Origin: Plutella xylostella
Taxonomy: Eukaryota > Arthropoda > Insecta > Lepidoptera > Plutellidae
Length of the DNA: 64,000 nucleotides
Assembly (NCBI RefSeq): GCF_932276165.1
Contig: NC_064007.1
Location: forward strand, 6,644,001 to 6,708,000
Reading direction: 5' to 3'
Of this stretch, positions 9,139-19,492 are shown one piece after another (the stretch's first letter is position 1; each line of letters opens with the position of its first letter). The notes under the pieces are model-generated. The model was not told the DNA's origin. It worked only from the letters and a program-made list of their open reading frames with translations, and did not search any database. The translations under genes were made by a program, and so were the position numbers.

Positions 9139-10977
9139 ATGCAGCTAGTGATGGACGAGTGGAAACTCGTGGTTTTCTACGATATGAACCCCTACTGGCA
9201 AGCAACAAAAACACTTAACAAATATAATAAATTACTACAAAGAAGTTGCAACTCAACAGAAGGTACAGCATTGTGTGACATAATTCTGCTACAATTACAG
9301 CACGGGTTCGCAGAAATAGAGTACAATGACCGAATACTACTGAATCAGCAAGGCTCCGAACCCGGTAGACAGCGTCGTGGCCTTATCAATGGTGTCGGTT
9401 ACGTCGCGAATAGCCTCTTCGGATTGCTTGACGACAACTTTGCGCAACTATATCAAAAGGACATCAGTGAGATAAAATATAATGAGAAGCATATACTAAC
9501 ATTAATGAAAAATCAAACTTCAGTGGTAGAGGCGGAGTATAACTTTTTAAGAAGAATGGCCGAATCTATCGACAAACAGCATAAACACATCAATCAGCAA
9601 TTATTAACAATGAATCATGCCATAAACACTATCAATTCCGATATACAGATCCTTCATAATGAAAATGAATTTGCCCTTTTATCAATTTTAAGCAGTAATC
9701 TACTCTCCAGTTTAAAAAGTGTTCAGGAAACCTTGTTGGATATGATTACACATATTTATCATGGTAAATTCAACCTAAACTTAATATCACCAAGTCAACT
9801 GAAAACAGAGTTAAACAAGATATCCGGACATCTCTCGGCAGACCTAAGCTTACCAATCAGTAGCGTGCAAACAGACCTCAAGTACATCTATCAGCTTCTT
9901 GTTGTGAAGGCAGCCGTCACAAAATCATCCGTGATATTCGAGATCAAGGTCCCATTAGTCAGCAGAGACCACTTTGATACGTATAGGACTTTACCAATAC
10001 CTAAAATACGAGGCGACATGATGTTATCAGTGCAACCCATATCAGAATATATAGCGATGAACCTAAAAAGAGATACTTACATACCTATCACGAATGAAGA
10101 GTTAGGAAAATGTATACATAATTATGAATCAGTCTTGATTTGCAAGCTAGACAAACCCATTTATCAATTAAACTCGGACCAGAATCTCTGCAAAAAGGAT
10201 CATAGAACAAATCAATGCAAAGTAGAAGAACAAAAATGTTACAGTAAATGGATGAAATTGAATAAAATCAACACATATATTTTTATTTGCTGCACCGAAC
10301 AATGCACTTTGAAAATCATATGTGAGAATCAAATTACAATGAAGCAAGTAACGAGTGGGGGACTTATTTCTATTGAAAATGGTTGTGTCATCAAAACAGA
10401 GGACTTCACAGTTTATTCGCATAAGGAGAGATCATCTGACATTAGAATAACACCTAACGTTAATATACCAGAAATTGCTCAAATTAATCATATAATAAAT
10501 ATATCAATATCAGATAATTATACAATACAAGGGGATGAGTCATCTATGGATCTACGAAACTTAAAGGAATCCATCGAAAAGTTGAAGTCGAGTGACAATG
10601 TTGAGTTATCATATCACGACATTCATCACTACACGTTATCATATGTGCTGGTGACCATGATGACGTCAGCAGCAGTAGCAGGAGTGGTGTGGCGCTACCG
10701 CCGCCGCCGACGCGCGGCCGCAGCCGCCGCCGCCGCCGCCCGGGCCAGGAGGCCTAGGTTACCCAGGCCACCAGTGGCACCCGCCGCTGGGGTCAGTGAA
10801 GATCCGTGTAGTAGTGGACATAATGTGTTTGTGTCTAAATTCGTGAGTGAATCTATGGGCAATTTGAGTGAAAACGCGAGTGGCTCTATGAGCAATTTTC
10901 GTTTAAATGAAAAAGTGAATAGGGCATCATCACCTATCATTTCTAAAATAGTTTTCACGGAAGATACGAATCTTTAG
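9139..10977 (+). CDS. env-like fusion glycoprotein of the BEL/Pao element
   Basis: A 612-aa frame resembling the F-type envelope proteins of insect errantiviruses and baculoviruses. Residues 77-80 are a furin-type site (RQRR), followed at 81 by a glycine-rich fusion-peptide-like segment (GLINGVGYVANSLFGLLD). A long helical, coiled-coil-prone region runs to ~220. A Cys-rich ectodomain lies near 320-400, and a single membrane span near 499-518 is followed by an Arg run and poly-Ala. The codons before the first ATG are open and env-like back to the TAA at 9060, so the annotated start is probably internal. No frame break is seen within it. It would act in membrane fusion if expressed; whether it is functional is unknown. 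The sequence was not compared to a database. Confidence 0.8.
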   Translation: MQLVMDEWKLVVFYDMNPYWQATKTLNKYNKLLQRSCNSTEGTALCDIILLQLQHGFAEIEYNDRILLNQQGSEPGRQRRGLINGVGYVANSLFGLLDDNFAQLYQKDISEIKYNEKHILTLMKNQTSVVEAEYNFLRRMAESIDKQHKHINQQLLTMNHAINTINSDIQILHNENEFALLSILSSNLLSSLKSVQETLLDMITHIYHGKFNLNLISPSQLKTELNKISGHLSADLSLPISSVQTDLKYIYQLLVVKAAVTKSSVIFEIKVPLVSRDHFDTYRTLPIPKIRGDMMLSVQPISEYIAMNLKRDTYIPITNEELGKCIHNYESVLICKLDKPIYQLNSDQNLCKKDHRTNQCKVEEQKCYSKWMKLNKINTYIFICCTEQCTLKIICENQITMKQVTSGGLISIENGCVIKTEDFTVYSHKERSSDIRITPNVNIPEIAQINHIINISISDNYTIQGDESSMDLRNLKESIEKLKSSDNVELSYHDIHHYTLSYVLVTMMTSAAVAGVVWRYRRRRRAAAAAAAAARARRPRLPRPPVAPAAGVSEDPCSSGHNVFVSKFVSESMGNLSENASGSMSNFRLNEKVNRASSPIISKIVFTEDTNL

Positions 10978-11202
10978 AAGCTTAATTATCATACTAACAT
11001 AGGTTAACTATTGTAATTATCATCCTTGTTATTAGCATAGCTCATCATCATTTTAGTTTAGTCAGATACTAACAGTAGGTAAATAGTTAGGTAATAACTA
11101 AATTTTTTTTATCAATCAATTGTTGTAGTTTCTATCTTTATTCAGCTGTATCTGTAATGTTAATTAATACAATCAGTCTTTTTTTTCTGTCCCCCGGGAA
11201 TA

Positions 11203-11404
11203 TGTACGGCACTGCCCTACATTTTATTGCTGCGTTAGCAGTTTACGCGCGCCCGGCCGCGCGTGCATCAGTTCACAATCAATCGCCGCCGTGTACTCAT
11301 TATCATTTACTTTAAGCATTAATATCAGTACAGTATAGATCTTTAAACGTATTCAACTCTCGTCATTTCGCTCCTATTTTAGAGTACGATCCCTAGACCG
11401 TACA
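11203..11404 (+). repeat. BEL/Pao 3' LTR
   Basis: A 202-bp segment starts TGTACGG and ends CCGTACA, a 7-bp inverted terminal match. It is preceded by CCCCCGGGAATA as a candidate polypurine-type primer site. The last ~36 bp recur inverted at the other side of the leader fragment (to 11872). No complete 5' LTR exists in the window. It is followed not by host DNA but by 11 bp that normally follow a 5' LTR. Confidence 0.75.
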
Positions 11405-11412
11405 TCTTAATG

Positions 11413-11513
11413 GTCAACTGGTAAACTGTTTTCTTGAAATTTGATATAAATTGATTAAATACTCCAACAAGTTCTGCTTGATTTGCCAAGAGGGTTTCCA
11501 TTGTTGCTGACAT
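11413..11513 (-). pseudogene. BEL/Pao Gag N-terminal fragment
   Basis: About 33 codons on the reverse strand from an ATG at 11513 (MSATMETLLANQAELVG...) resemble the start of BEL/Pao Gag proteins, directly after a leader and PBS. The fragment is cut off at 11413 by the LTR junction. Start is written larger than end to show the reading direction. Confidence 0.6.
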
Positions 11514-11815
11514 GATGATGATGATATAATTGCTTGATTGATTGATGTGATATAAAACGGAAAGATCTTACTTGATGGTTGCCGCACTGCTTGATGGCTG
11601 CTAGAATCGACTCCTGTCGATCCAAACTCACGCGCTCACTCCTTGATATGATAACAGTTCTCAACGAGACCTGTTGTTGCTGCTGATGATGGGTAAGATA
11701 CACTCACTCACTGATAAGTTTTTATGATAGTATGATTGATTGATTGCTCTGAATCCACAGTTCCAGTTCACGAACTCACACAACGATTGATATACCGACG
11801 CGCGAGGTCCGTTTT

Positions 11816-11828
11816 GCTCGAAGGACCA
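11816..11828 (-). promoter_or_regulatory. primer-binding site, tRNA-Tyr type (BEL)
   Basis: The reverse strand reads TGGTCCTTCGAGC six bases after the LTR end. This is complementary to the 3' end of insect tRNA-Tyr as I remember it (GCTCGAAGGACCA). The match is from memory. Confidence 0.65.
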
Positions 11829-11884
11829 TTAAGATGTACGGTCTAGGGATCGTACTCTAAAATAGGAGCGAATTCCAGAATAAT

Positions 11885-12278
11885 CACGTTCCGTTTATGT
11901 ATAACAAGTTAAGATAATTTGGACAATTATACGAAATTTGCATATTATTTTATCAGATTTAATTAAACAGATAAGAATAAATAAAATTTAATTATAATAG
12001 CTCATGTTTTATTACATAAAGTACTTTTTTCTAATTGACGGTGACCCTAGTAAAATTTAAGTATTGAGTGGATTGAAACGTTGTTTCTTTTGGTCTGTGA
12101 ATTTAAGTTAGTCTTGACTTGGTCCTGGCTTATCTCTGGTACTAACTGGTCTTGGGTTTGTTCATGTTTTATAATAGGAATCCAATTTAAGCCTGTACTA
12201 ACTTTAGACCAGGTTTAAACCAAGACTTTCTGGTCCTGGTTTAAACCTGGTTTAAGTTAAGTTTTTATAATAAGACTG
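11885..12278. mobile_element. PIF/Harbinger 3' end remnant (partner of 50570-50954)
   Basis: From about 11897 the sequence parallels 50573-50954, the right end of the complete Harbinger element, up to the terminal repeat end CTTATTATAAAAA (reverse strand) and CAG. It is followed by the same AAA-GAGTTGTAG host flank. The 5' part is missing and BEL sequence sits in its place. Confidence 0.85.
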
Positions 12279-12395
12279 AAAGAGTTGTAGATTTTCACCT
12301 TTTCTATAATTATTTACCACTATTGCAACACCTTGTACTTTTATATGTCCGTCCTCATTGCTTCGCCGTAGACAAGTAAAAAAGCTACAATAAAT

Positions 12396-12432
12396 AAAAT
12401 TGCGATGGCCATGGCTTGGCCATCGCAATTTT
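12396..12432. promoter_or_regulatory. palindrome upstream of protease copy 1
   Basis: Two 16-bp perfect arms (AAAATTGCGATGGCCA and its complement) are separated by TGGCT, ending ~36 bp before the first ATG. The same palindrome precedes copies 2 and 3. It may be a transcription-factor site or a 5' UTR hairpin. Confidence 0.6.
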
Positions 12433-14848
12433 TACTTACTTTTTGACAGGTAATAAACAGGAAAGTGATGGTTTTCAGTATGAAGTTACTAATTATGACT
12501 GTGCTATTTTTCTATGGTAAGCTTTATTATTTACGGTAGTTAAGTATGGTAGAGTACAATTGGGTAAATATCTACATAATATCTATGTGTATATGTGGTA
12601 CTTTATACGAAGCATCTTCAATTTTCTAAGGCAAAAGAATGTTACTTTATCAATGTCTATTTAAAAAGTAGAAGAATTGCTTTTTCTTTGTAGTCAACCC
12701 CCAGTAAAAGAGTGAGATTTTTTTTCAACATTATAAGTATGTATTGTCTATCTTACCTGCCTTAAGAATATCAATTTTATCCTTATGCGATCCATACATT
12801 TTATGCGATCAGGAATTTCTCATAAAAATATGGACTACGTGTAGGTAGGTATATAATTATGTTTTCAGGGAGCTGTGAGGTCAAGGTGACTGTGAGGGAG
12901 CCCCCCGCGCTCCCCGCGACCCCCGCCAACAGGATCGTCGGGGGACAACCCACCACCGTCAGGAGATACCCTTACATGGCGTATTTACGATCATTTTATA
13001 TGGTACTGCTGCTTTGCCAGACCCACCGACATAGTTATGGAAGCTGTCAACGCGAGCAATGAAAAGTTTAAATTTTCATAATACCGACACCAAACAGGGA
13101 CGTAGGTAGGTAGGGTCAGTGCGCCTCAGTATGTCCGAGAAATACTTCTCAAATGTTCTAGAAATTCAAATCATGAAGGTATTCAATATCCATAATGAAA
13201 GTTATTTGTTGGGAGTTCTGATGTAAGTTATCAGATCATTTCAAAATTATGTGACATTACTTACTAATGATTTGATTAAGTATAACTAATTAAGTAGATA
13301 CGTCAGCAGTTTTCAGGGATTTAAACTTCCACGGAATAATAATAAAAAACATGTTTTATTTTATTAAGTTGTACAAATATTACAAAACACTACATTGTAC
13401 ATTTTTATAAGTTTTAAATTAACAAATTATCATTAATAATTTTTTTGACAGACAACTTTTACCATGTATTTCTGTTTCGATAAGGCCCCAAAACTCTGGT
13501 TAAATTAGGAGGTACATAGGTCCTAAAAATTAAAATTATGAAGTTATACCTTTCTTTTTGTCAAACCAGGACGCGTTACTAGCGCGCGTCATACGCAACT
13601 GGCTGGCGCTCTGTTTACCATAGTAGTACAACACATCTTGGCGTCATAGTGCTAGTAATGCTTTCTGTTTGACGTAGGTAGCCTTATTTTATTTTAAGGT
13701 TATTTTAAATTTGCGGTGATTTATTATATAGCCCTCATTGTAACGTACTTTATCACTGTATTTGCAGGTGCGTGGTCAGAAGCTGCTGGGGGGTACCTGT
13801 GGGGGCGTGATACTCACACAGCACCACGTGCTCACCGCTGCGCACTGCTTATTTCAGTAATAAATTCCTAAATGTTTTAAGAACTTAGTTACGATTTAAA
13901 GGTAGGCCATTCTCCAAATTATCATGAACGTCTCACTATATTTCCCTTTCGTTAATTTACGAGCTGCCCCCAAGAGCTTCGCTGCGCCTTCAAGGCGCTA
14001 TTATACGCAGAACTAGCACCGCCAGTGGATAAAAATCGTAACTTCCGTTTGAAAACGTTATTCCAAAAACTGCCAAGGCCATCCCCCCCGTCATGCTTAT
14101 TTCAATTTTTAGAACCTATGTACATACCTCCTAATCCCTGATGCCTGGATGGTAGAATAAATAAACGGCCGTCGTTAGCGATTGTTAGATTAACTTCTAG
14201 TTTCCAAGTACAAGGGATTAGGAGGTAGGTACTAAAATTGGCGACGAAGATGGAGCTATAATAGTAAGTATTATTTATTTCATGGTGGAGGCTTACTTAC
14301 TGTACGTAATTCCCCGCTCGCTGGCGTCGTGGAAGCGGTCTTTTTTTTTTTCCCGAATTTCCTAATTCTGATTTCAGTTTCGGGCTTAGATATACCATGC
14401 TGCACATGTAGGTTTCGGCTTAGTATACCAATTTTGCAACATCCTGTATAATATATATTTTACTTGAAAATATACACGATTTGTGCGGTTCTACCTTTTT
14501 TGGCCTAAGATTTATTTGCCTAATCTCGTATTGCATAGTAACGTTTGGTCAAAGTCTCGTTTCGTCGAAAATCGTATGGCATAAATCTCGTTTAGTAAAA
14601 ACTTATTTCGCATAAATTTGTTTAGCCTAATAATGGTATGGCCAAATCTCAAATAGCCTAACAATACTATGGCCAGGCCTGTGTCACTCCGCGCATGGGC
14701 GGCGGGCGCAGGCGCCAGCCTGGCGCCTGCCCCATCGATGGGGCAAATCTAGTCGGCTGCCGCAAGCGGAAGACGATACACGCGCGCGCTATTTGTTCCT
14801 ATTTTGTACTAGTTTATAAATGTCGTATTTAGGTATTTATTAAAAATT

Positions 14849-14973
14849 ATGAATAGAAAAATGGACATAAAAAGAAAAAAAGCAGCAAAAAAATACTGTG
14901 CCGTATTTAATTGCTTAAATACGGATCGTGATCCAAATTTAATTTTTTTTAGATTACCAAAAGATGCTGACAG
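14849..14973 (+). CDS. THAP zinc-finger first exon (P-element-like)
   Basis: The exon starts ATG (MNRKMDIKRKK) and reads KKYCAVFNCLN...FFRLPKDADR before a GTAAAA donor. C-x4-C plus the FRLPKD block is the N-terminal half of a THAP DNA-binding domain, as in P-element transposases. The rest of the domain (Trp, C-x2-H) is not found downstream in a clear exon. Confidence 0.55.
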
Positions 14974-14988
14974 GTAAAACTAATCTAA

Positions 14989-15108
14989 GGGCGTCTTGCA
15001 CAACAAAGTTAAATAAAATTAAATAGTTTGTCTCTTGCTCTGACAGTATAATGTCAGAGCAAGAGGTCATAGATTTAATTTTATTTAACTTTGTTGTGCA
15101 AGACGTCC
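14989..15108. mobile_element. 120-bp palindromic MITE (Tourist-like) in copy 1
   Basis: Arms of ~36 bp beginning GGGCGTCTTGCACAACAAAG are followed by their near-perfect complement, with inner CTCTTGCTCTGAC arms, and are flanked by TAA on both sides. The 3-bp TAA duplication fits PIF/Harbinger-related MITEs. The identical element is at 54497-54616. Confidence 0.8.
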
Positions 15109-16336
15109 TAAGTATTTTATTGATTTCTTCTACGTTCCTTATTTGAAATGAAATTAATCCGAACTACAAACACTTTTTTTTCTCCACGTTGAACAAAGTC
15201 TATTCCAATTTTGTTTTCGTTAAAGTATTAAATTTACAGACACAACTACCTTCAAAATGCATTAATGAATCGATTATAAAATGTGCGCTGAGTGGGATTA
15301 GTGCTTAACGAAACTAACACGTTCTGTATCATAATATAAATTATATCCATAATATAAATTATAACGAAAAAAAACATGTTTTCACAAAATTAAATGTTTT
15401 AGGTATTCATACACATTTTATGTACTTACTTCAAAATATCTTAACTATGAAATTGTTATTGTTTTTACTGGTTATTTCCAATAGAAAAAAAGTTTGGAAT
15501 AGCTTTGTATTCTAAATTCAAATTAATTTTGTTTTAAAACATGACATTCTTTTTACAAAGTCAGTCCGTTGCTTAGTAAACGTTGTAGTCTGTGGTGCTG
15601 AGGCAACCCTAAGGTGGCTTCTTTTTCAATGCGTATAACCACGTATAACTTATTATGCACCGTAGTCCAGTGAAATAAGGCGCATATTCCCTCAAAAATT
15701 AATTGGTAGGTAAGTAAATATGTGCGGCCGGAACGCGATCTAAATTAGATCTTATTGCTTATGGGATGGAGTCATATTTCTTTGCAGGCCATTGCGAAGA
15801 TGGGCTTCTGTACCTGGTACTAGTTATTATTCTGTGCTATGGCATAGCTATATGGATAACGCTCTGCTCCGCTTCGCTGCGCTCCGCTTTGCTTTCGACG
15901 AACATGTGCACCTAACATGCTCCTCCTCGCTTTGCTCGTCGTCGCACCTATCTTTAGGTTTCGATCCCATGGGGTTTAATGGCGTTTGTAATCATTATAA
16001 TGGCCATTTACTTTTGATATTTTGATCATTCAATATCGTATTTTCGGGATGTAGGAGAAAAATACCACAATTTGTACATTTAAACCATACTTAATATAGT
16101 ATTTATTAAGATAATATTAGGAGAAACAAGATTATATACCAATACGAACAATTTGAGCAAACGAGACTTAGGTGTTTCAAGTTTGTGCCAAAAGTGTTTT
16201 AGACGAAACGAGTCTTATGCCACATAAGTCTTGGCGAAGTGATGATTCTACCAAAAAAGTTTAGACCTTACGAGTTATGCGAAACGAGTTTAGGGCAATA
16301 AAGATTAGGCGAGATGAGGGGAACCCGATTTGTGCG

Positions 16337-17300
16337 TACTAATCGCGTATACTTTCAAGTTGGGATTTGCTGAATCGTTCTTGAAAATATACATTGCTAT
16401 TACGCACATTGCTTGATTGGCGTACTTGTCGCATATAATTTATACCTACATGCTGATTCTGATTTACTTAAATATTTCGGTTAAATGTACATGACTACAA
16501 TTTACTTGTTCTGCCTGACATACCTATAGAATGTTAATAAAGATGAACAAGCTCTAATTTGATTGATATTTATAGCAATCATACTTGCAAGTAATTATAT
16601 TAATATCTTATTATTTTTAAATGAATTAAGAGTAATACCTATATACCTACTACACTCACGAGCAATGAAAAAGCTCCAGTGACGGTAGCTCCTGAACGGA
16701 AAAGACAAGCTTAATGACGCCGTCGGCAATATTAAAGTAGGTACATTTAATAGCCCATCAAAATATTATTATAACTAACTAAAAACGAAAACTTTGATCA
16801 AATTCTAAATTAAATGTTTTAAAATATTGGGGTCATTTGGTGTTGACTTGTTGCTACTTGGACTTATTCATTACTCGAGAGTGTAGAAGGTAGTACCCTA
16901 TAGATCTATAAAATCCCGTAATTGTCTTTTATGAATTGTTCTACACCCTCTTCTGAGATCATTTTTACTATTTACAACAGTTCTACAGTTTAAAATTAAC
17001 TTTTTAACTGTACGATGTAAACAAAAACACGTTACGAAAACAATGCCAAGTGCGGAATGATGATGCAATGTTTAGAAACAAAAAGACTTATTAATATTTC
17101 GCATGAAAGAAAGAGAAAGCAACAATTCAAAAGGGCTACCTGATAACTAATCACGTATAGTTTCAAGTGCTCGCATTGCCGCTTGGCACTTGAAAATATA
17201 CACGATTAGTACGCAGTGGTAACTGCTGCAATATATTTTCAAGCCATCATTTTGGCCCAACTTACTTAAAAATATACGCGATTAGTGCGTAATGGCCTTG
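16337..17300. repeat. interspersed ~24-bp motif ACTTGAAAATATACGCGATTAG
   Basis: Copies in both orientations: 16337-16360 (-), 17146-17170 (-), 17188-17213 (+) and 17264-17290 (+), with another at 14463-14487 (+). The 17146/17188 pair forms a hairpin with arms ~25 bp and few mismatches. The stretch has no other coding or RNA signal that I can see. Copy 3 intron 3 has the same set plus one more at ~57505. Confidence 0.6.
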
Positions 17301-18202
17301 TATACTTTGAAGTAAATCATGGCTTCATTTTCCTTCAGTCCCAACCTCTGCGTTCTGGCCTTGTATAGTTTCAAAACACGCATCAAAGTCATACAGTGAA
17401 TGATCTAGGTACACCATACCTAAAAAATCTTTCCAGAAAAATCAATGACACTACAGCTGTTACTGGCACTACTATCTTGAGGGCATCTGAAGTTGTCATT
17501 CGCGTCGGATCCACCTACAATGACCGCGGAGGCTCAGAGCATGCGACGTCCAAGACCGTGGTCCACGAGGACTACAAATATTATTCGAAGAGTAAAGACA
17601 ACGACGTGGCAGTGTTGGTGCTGCCGACCAGTGTGAGCAACTACCGGAGCAGCTCGGTGCAGCCAGCCGCCATCCCCCCGGGGGGGTATGTGGTCCCGGA
17701 CAACGCGTCTGTGGTAGCTGTCGGGTGGGGACTGACTGATGTGAGTATCAAACACTTCACCTTGTTGATTTTATCGGCATTTATATGTAGGTAAGTAATG
17801 ACCTAATTTCTTATTTAATAATAAACGGATATATACCTACCCCATGTTTGGCATGATGCCGCAATGAGCCCTTGAATCATTTCTGTCGGCTTCCTATACC
17901 ACAACTGTAATACTCCGTAGGAGAACTGCAACAACTCAAGCCCCCTCGGCCTGCGGCGCGTGGGGCTGCGCACGGTGGACCGAGACACCTGCGCCGCGCG
18001 GTGGAGGCAGGAGGTCCCAGAACTCCCCGACTCCATGCTCTGCGCGGGGCTGCTTGGTGTTGGAGGTAAGCTCGTATATCCGACTCGTCGACAGGCTGAA
18101 CCGACTTATGCAGATGATTGACGAGTATTATCGAGTGCGTTTGATGAAAAACCGACCCGCTTCGAAGTCATAGGATTCATGAGTGTTTGTGAGAAAGTAT
18201 GA

Positions 18203-18206
<4 letters not shown>

Positions 18207-18244
<38 letters not shown>
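18207..18244. repeat. TA microsatellite
   Basis: About 19 TA units in intron 5 of copy 1, just left of the BEL insertion. Confidence 0.9.
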
Positions 18245-18246
<2 letters not shown>

Positions 18247-18266
18247 TATCTAGCTCGGCTAACAAT

Positions 18267-18502
18267 TGTTTATTATAAAACATAAGTAAATGAGAAGTCT
18301 TGGGTTCTTCTTGTATAATAGCGTAGTTTAATTAACTTTACACATTTTAGTATCGTTTTACATTTTAGTTGCAAACAATCATTAACAATCGAACAATAGT
18401 ATTAAGCATAGAGAAGAAAAGATATAGTTTTTTATGGACACAGATTACACTAGTTTCACAGATTAACAGTTTGCACTTATGGCGCGTTTACACGCGTGAA
18501 CA
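18267..18502 (-). repeat. 3' LTR of the gag-only BEL element
   Basis: A 236-bp LTR, TG...CA on both strands. Next to it, 18503-18517 reads CCCCCCGG on the + strand, a purine-rich tract (CCGGGGGGACTA) on the element's sense strand. Confidence 0.9.
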
Positions 18503-19492
18503 TAGTCCCCCCGGTTGAAGGGATCTTCAATCACTATGCACATCGATTGCACGTCGGCCATTCGTGACTTTGCGTCGGCTCCAGGCATTGCTATCGGAGG
18601 TGCTCGCTTGCTGCGTAGCACGGAGGCATTCTTGATTCTTCTTTCTTCGGAGACGGCAGCGACATTAACGGCCGGCCAATTAGAAAATGTCCAAGAGAAA
18701 GAAACTTATGGTCTTAAGGACAAAACGATAGGACGATAGGGGACATAGACGGCGACTAATAAAAATATTAGTGAAAAAATAAGTATCCTCAAACGTGAGG
18801 TTTGTGTAGCCCATGACCCTTTTAAAGTGGTACTTTGCGGATTAAATTCCAGCGTCTCACAAGTCAACGAAATAAGGAGCGTGAGATAGATAGATAGTAT
18901 AAAATTGAAGTTGATGGAATCAATTGCCGCAACATTAGATGCTTAGATAATGCTTAAAAAATTTAAAATTTACCTTGTAGAACCAATAATTTGACAGCTC
19001 AATCACTGCCTCGAGATGTACACATTTGTATCTTTGACATACAAAATAGTTTAGTTTAAGTTAAGCATAAACAATTGGTCTTTGAAATTTGAATTATTAA
19101 AACCTACTTAGAATGGAGAAAGGACCAGCCATATGCATATTTATTTTAGATGGGAGTTCACATAAACAGTGAAGCTCTATGCATGTTGGGTCGTCACAAA
19201 AGGCTCGCCTGGGAACATAAAATGTTTAGAATATGGGCTAAATAAGCTTATAAAAATTCCCAGTGTTTTAATAATAATATCATTAATAATTAGGTACAGT
19301 TACGTCCCAATAAAGCTTATGTAACTATAGGTAGTTGATAGCATTTTGAATTGGACTGCACTAGAAGTTATAAAAAATATAAGTACATTAGAAAATATAG
19401 AAATATAGAAAGTATTATCTTTTTAGTGATTTCACTGGGCTGACTTTATTTGAAATTAAATAGAAATACCTTAGCTTGTCAGTGGTTGCATC

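Larger units (their letters stand above)
11405..11872 (-). mobile_element. inverted BEL/Pao 5' end: LTR tail, PBS, leader and Gag start
   Basis: On the reverse strand, from 11872: the last ~36 bp of the same LTR, the spacer TCTTAA, a primer-binding site, a ~300-bp leader and an ATG at 11513 starting METLLANQAELVGVF-like Gag coding that runs to ~11413. There it meets the + strand LTR end. A 46-bp perfect inverted repeat (11367-11412 and 11827-11872) results. Host (Harbinger) sequence begins at about 11885. Confidence 0.75.
14488..16325 (+). mobile_element. THAP-domain DNA transposon in intron 3 (copy 1)
   Basis: A 1.84-kb insertion flanked by an 11-bp direct repeat CGATTTGTGCG. The ends are imperfect inverted repeats (GGTTC..., GCCTAATCT). 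Many degenerate internal copies of CTCGTTTCGTC-like words run inwards from both sides. It holds a THAP exon and a nested 120-bp MITE. The same insertion sits in copy 3, but not in copy 2. The THAP exon suggests the P-element superfamily; no transposase core is visible, so it is probably non-autonomous. Confidence 0.65.

Noticed and set aside
10695..10958. Reverse-strand frame rich in Arg and Ala over the env tail
   Set aside because: It is the complement of the GC-rich poly-Ala/Arg codons of the env-like frame; no start context or domain.
15792..16025. 77-codon frame identical at 55970-56203
   Set aside because: Identity follows from the recent duplication of the whole intron; it contains simple CTCCGCTTCGCTGCG repeats and no domain.
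17534..17755. Reverse-strand frames opposite protease exons 4 to 6 (also 43941, 44311, 57722, 59158)
   Set aside because: Antisense shadows of GC-rich coding exons; they recur only because the exons recur.
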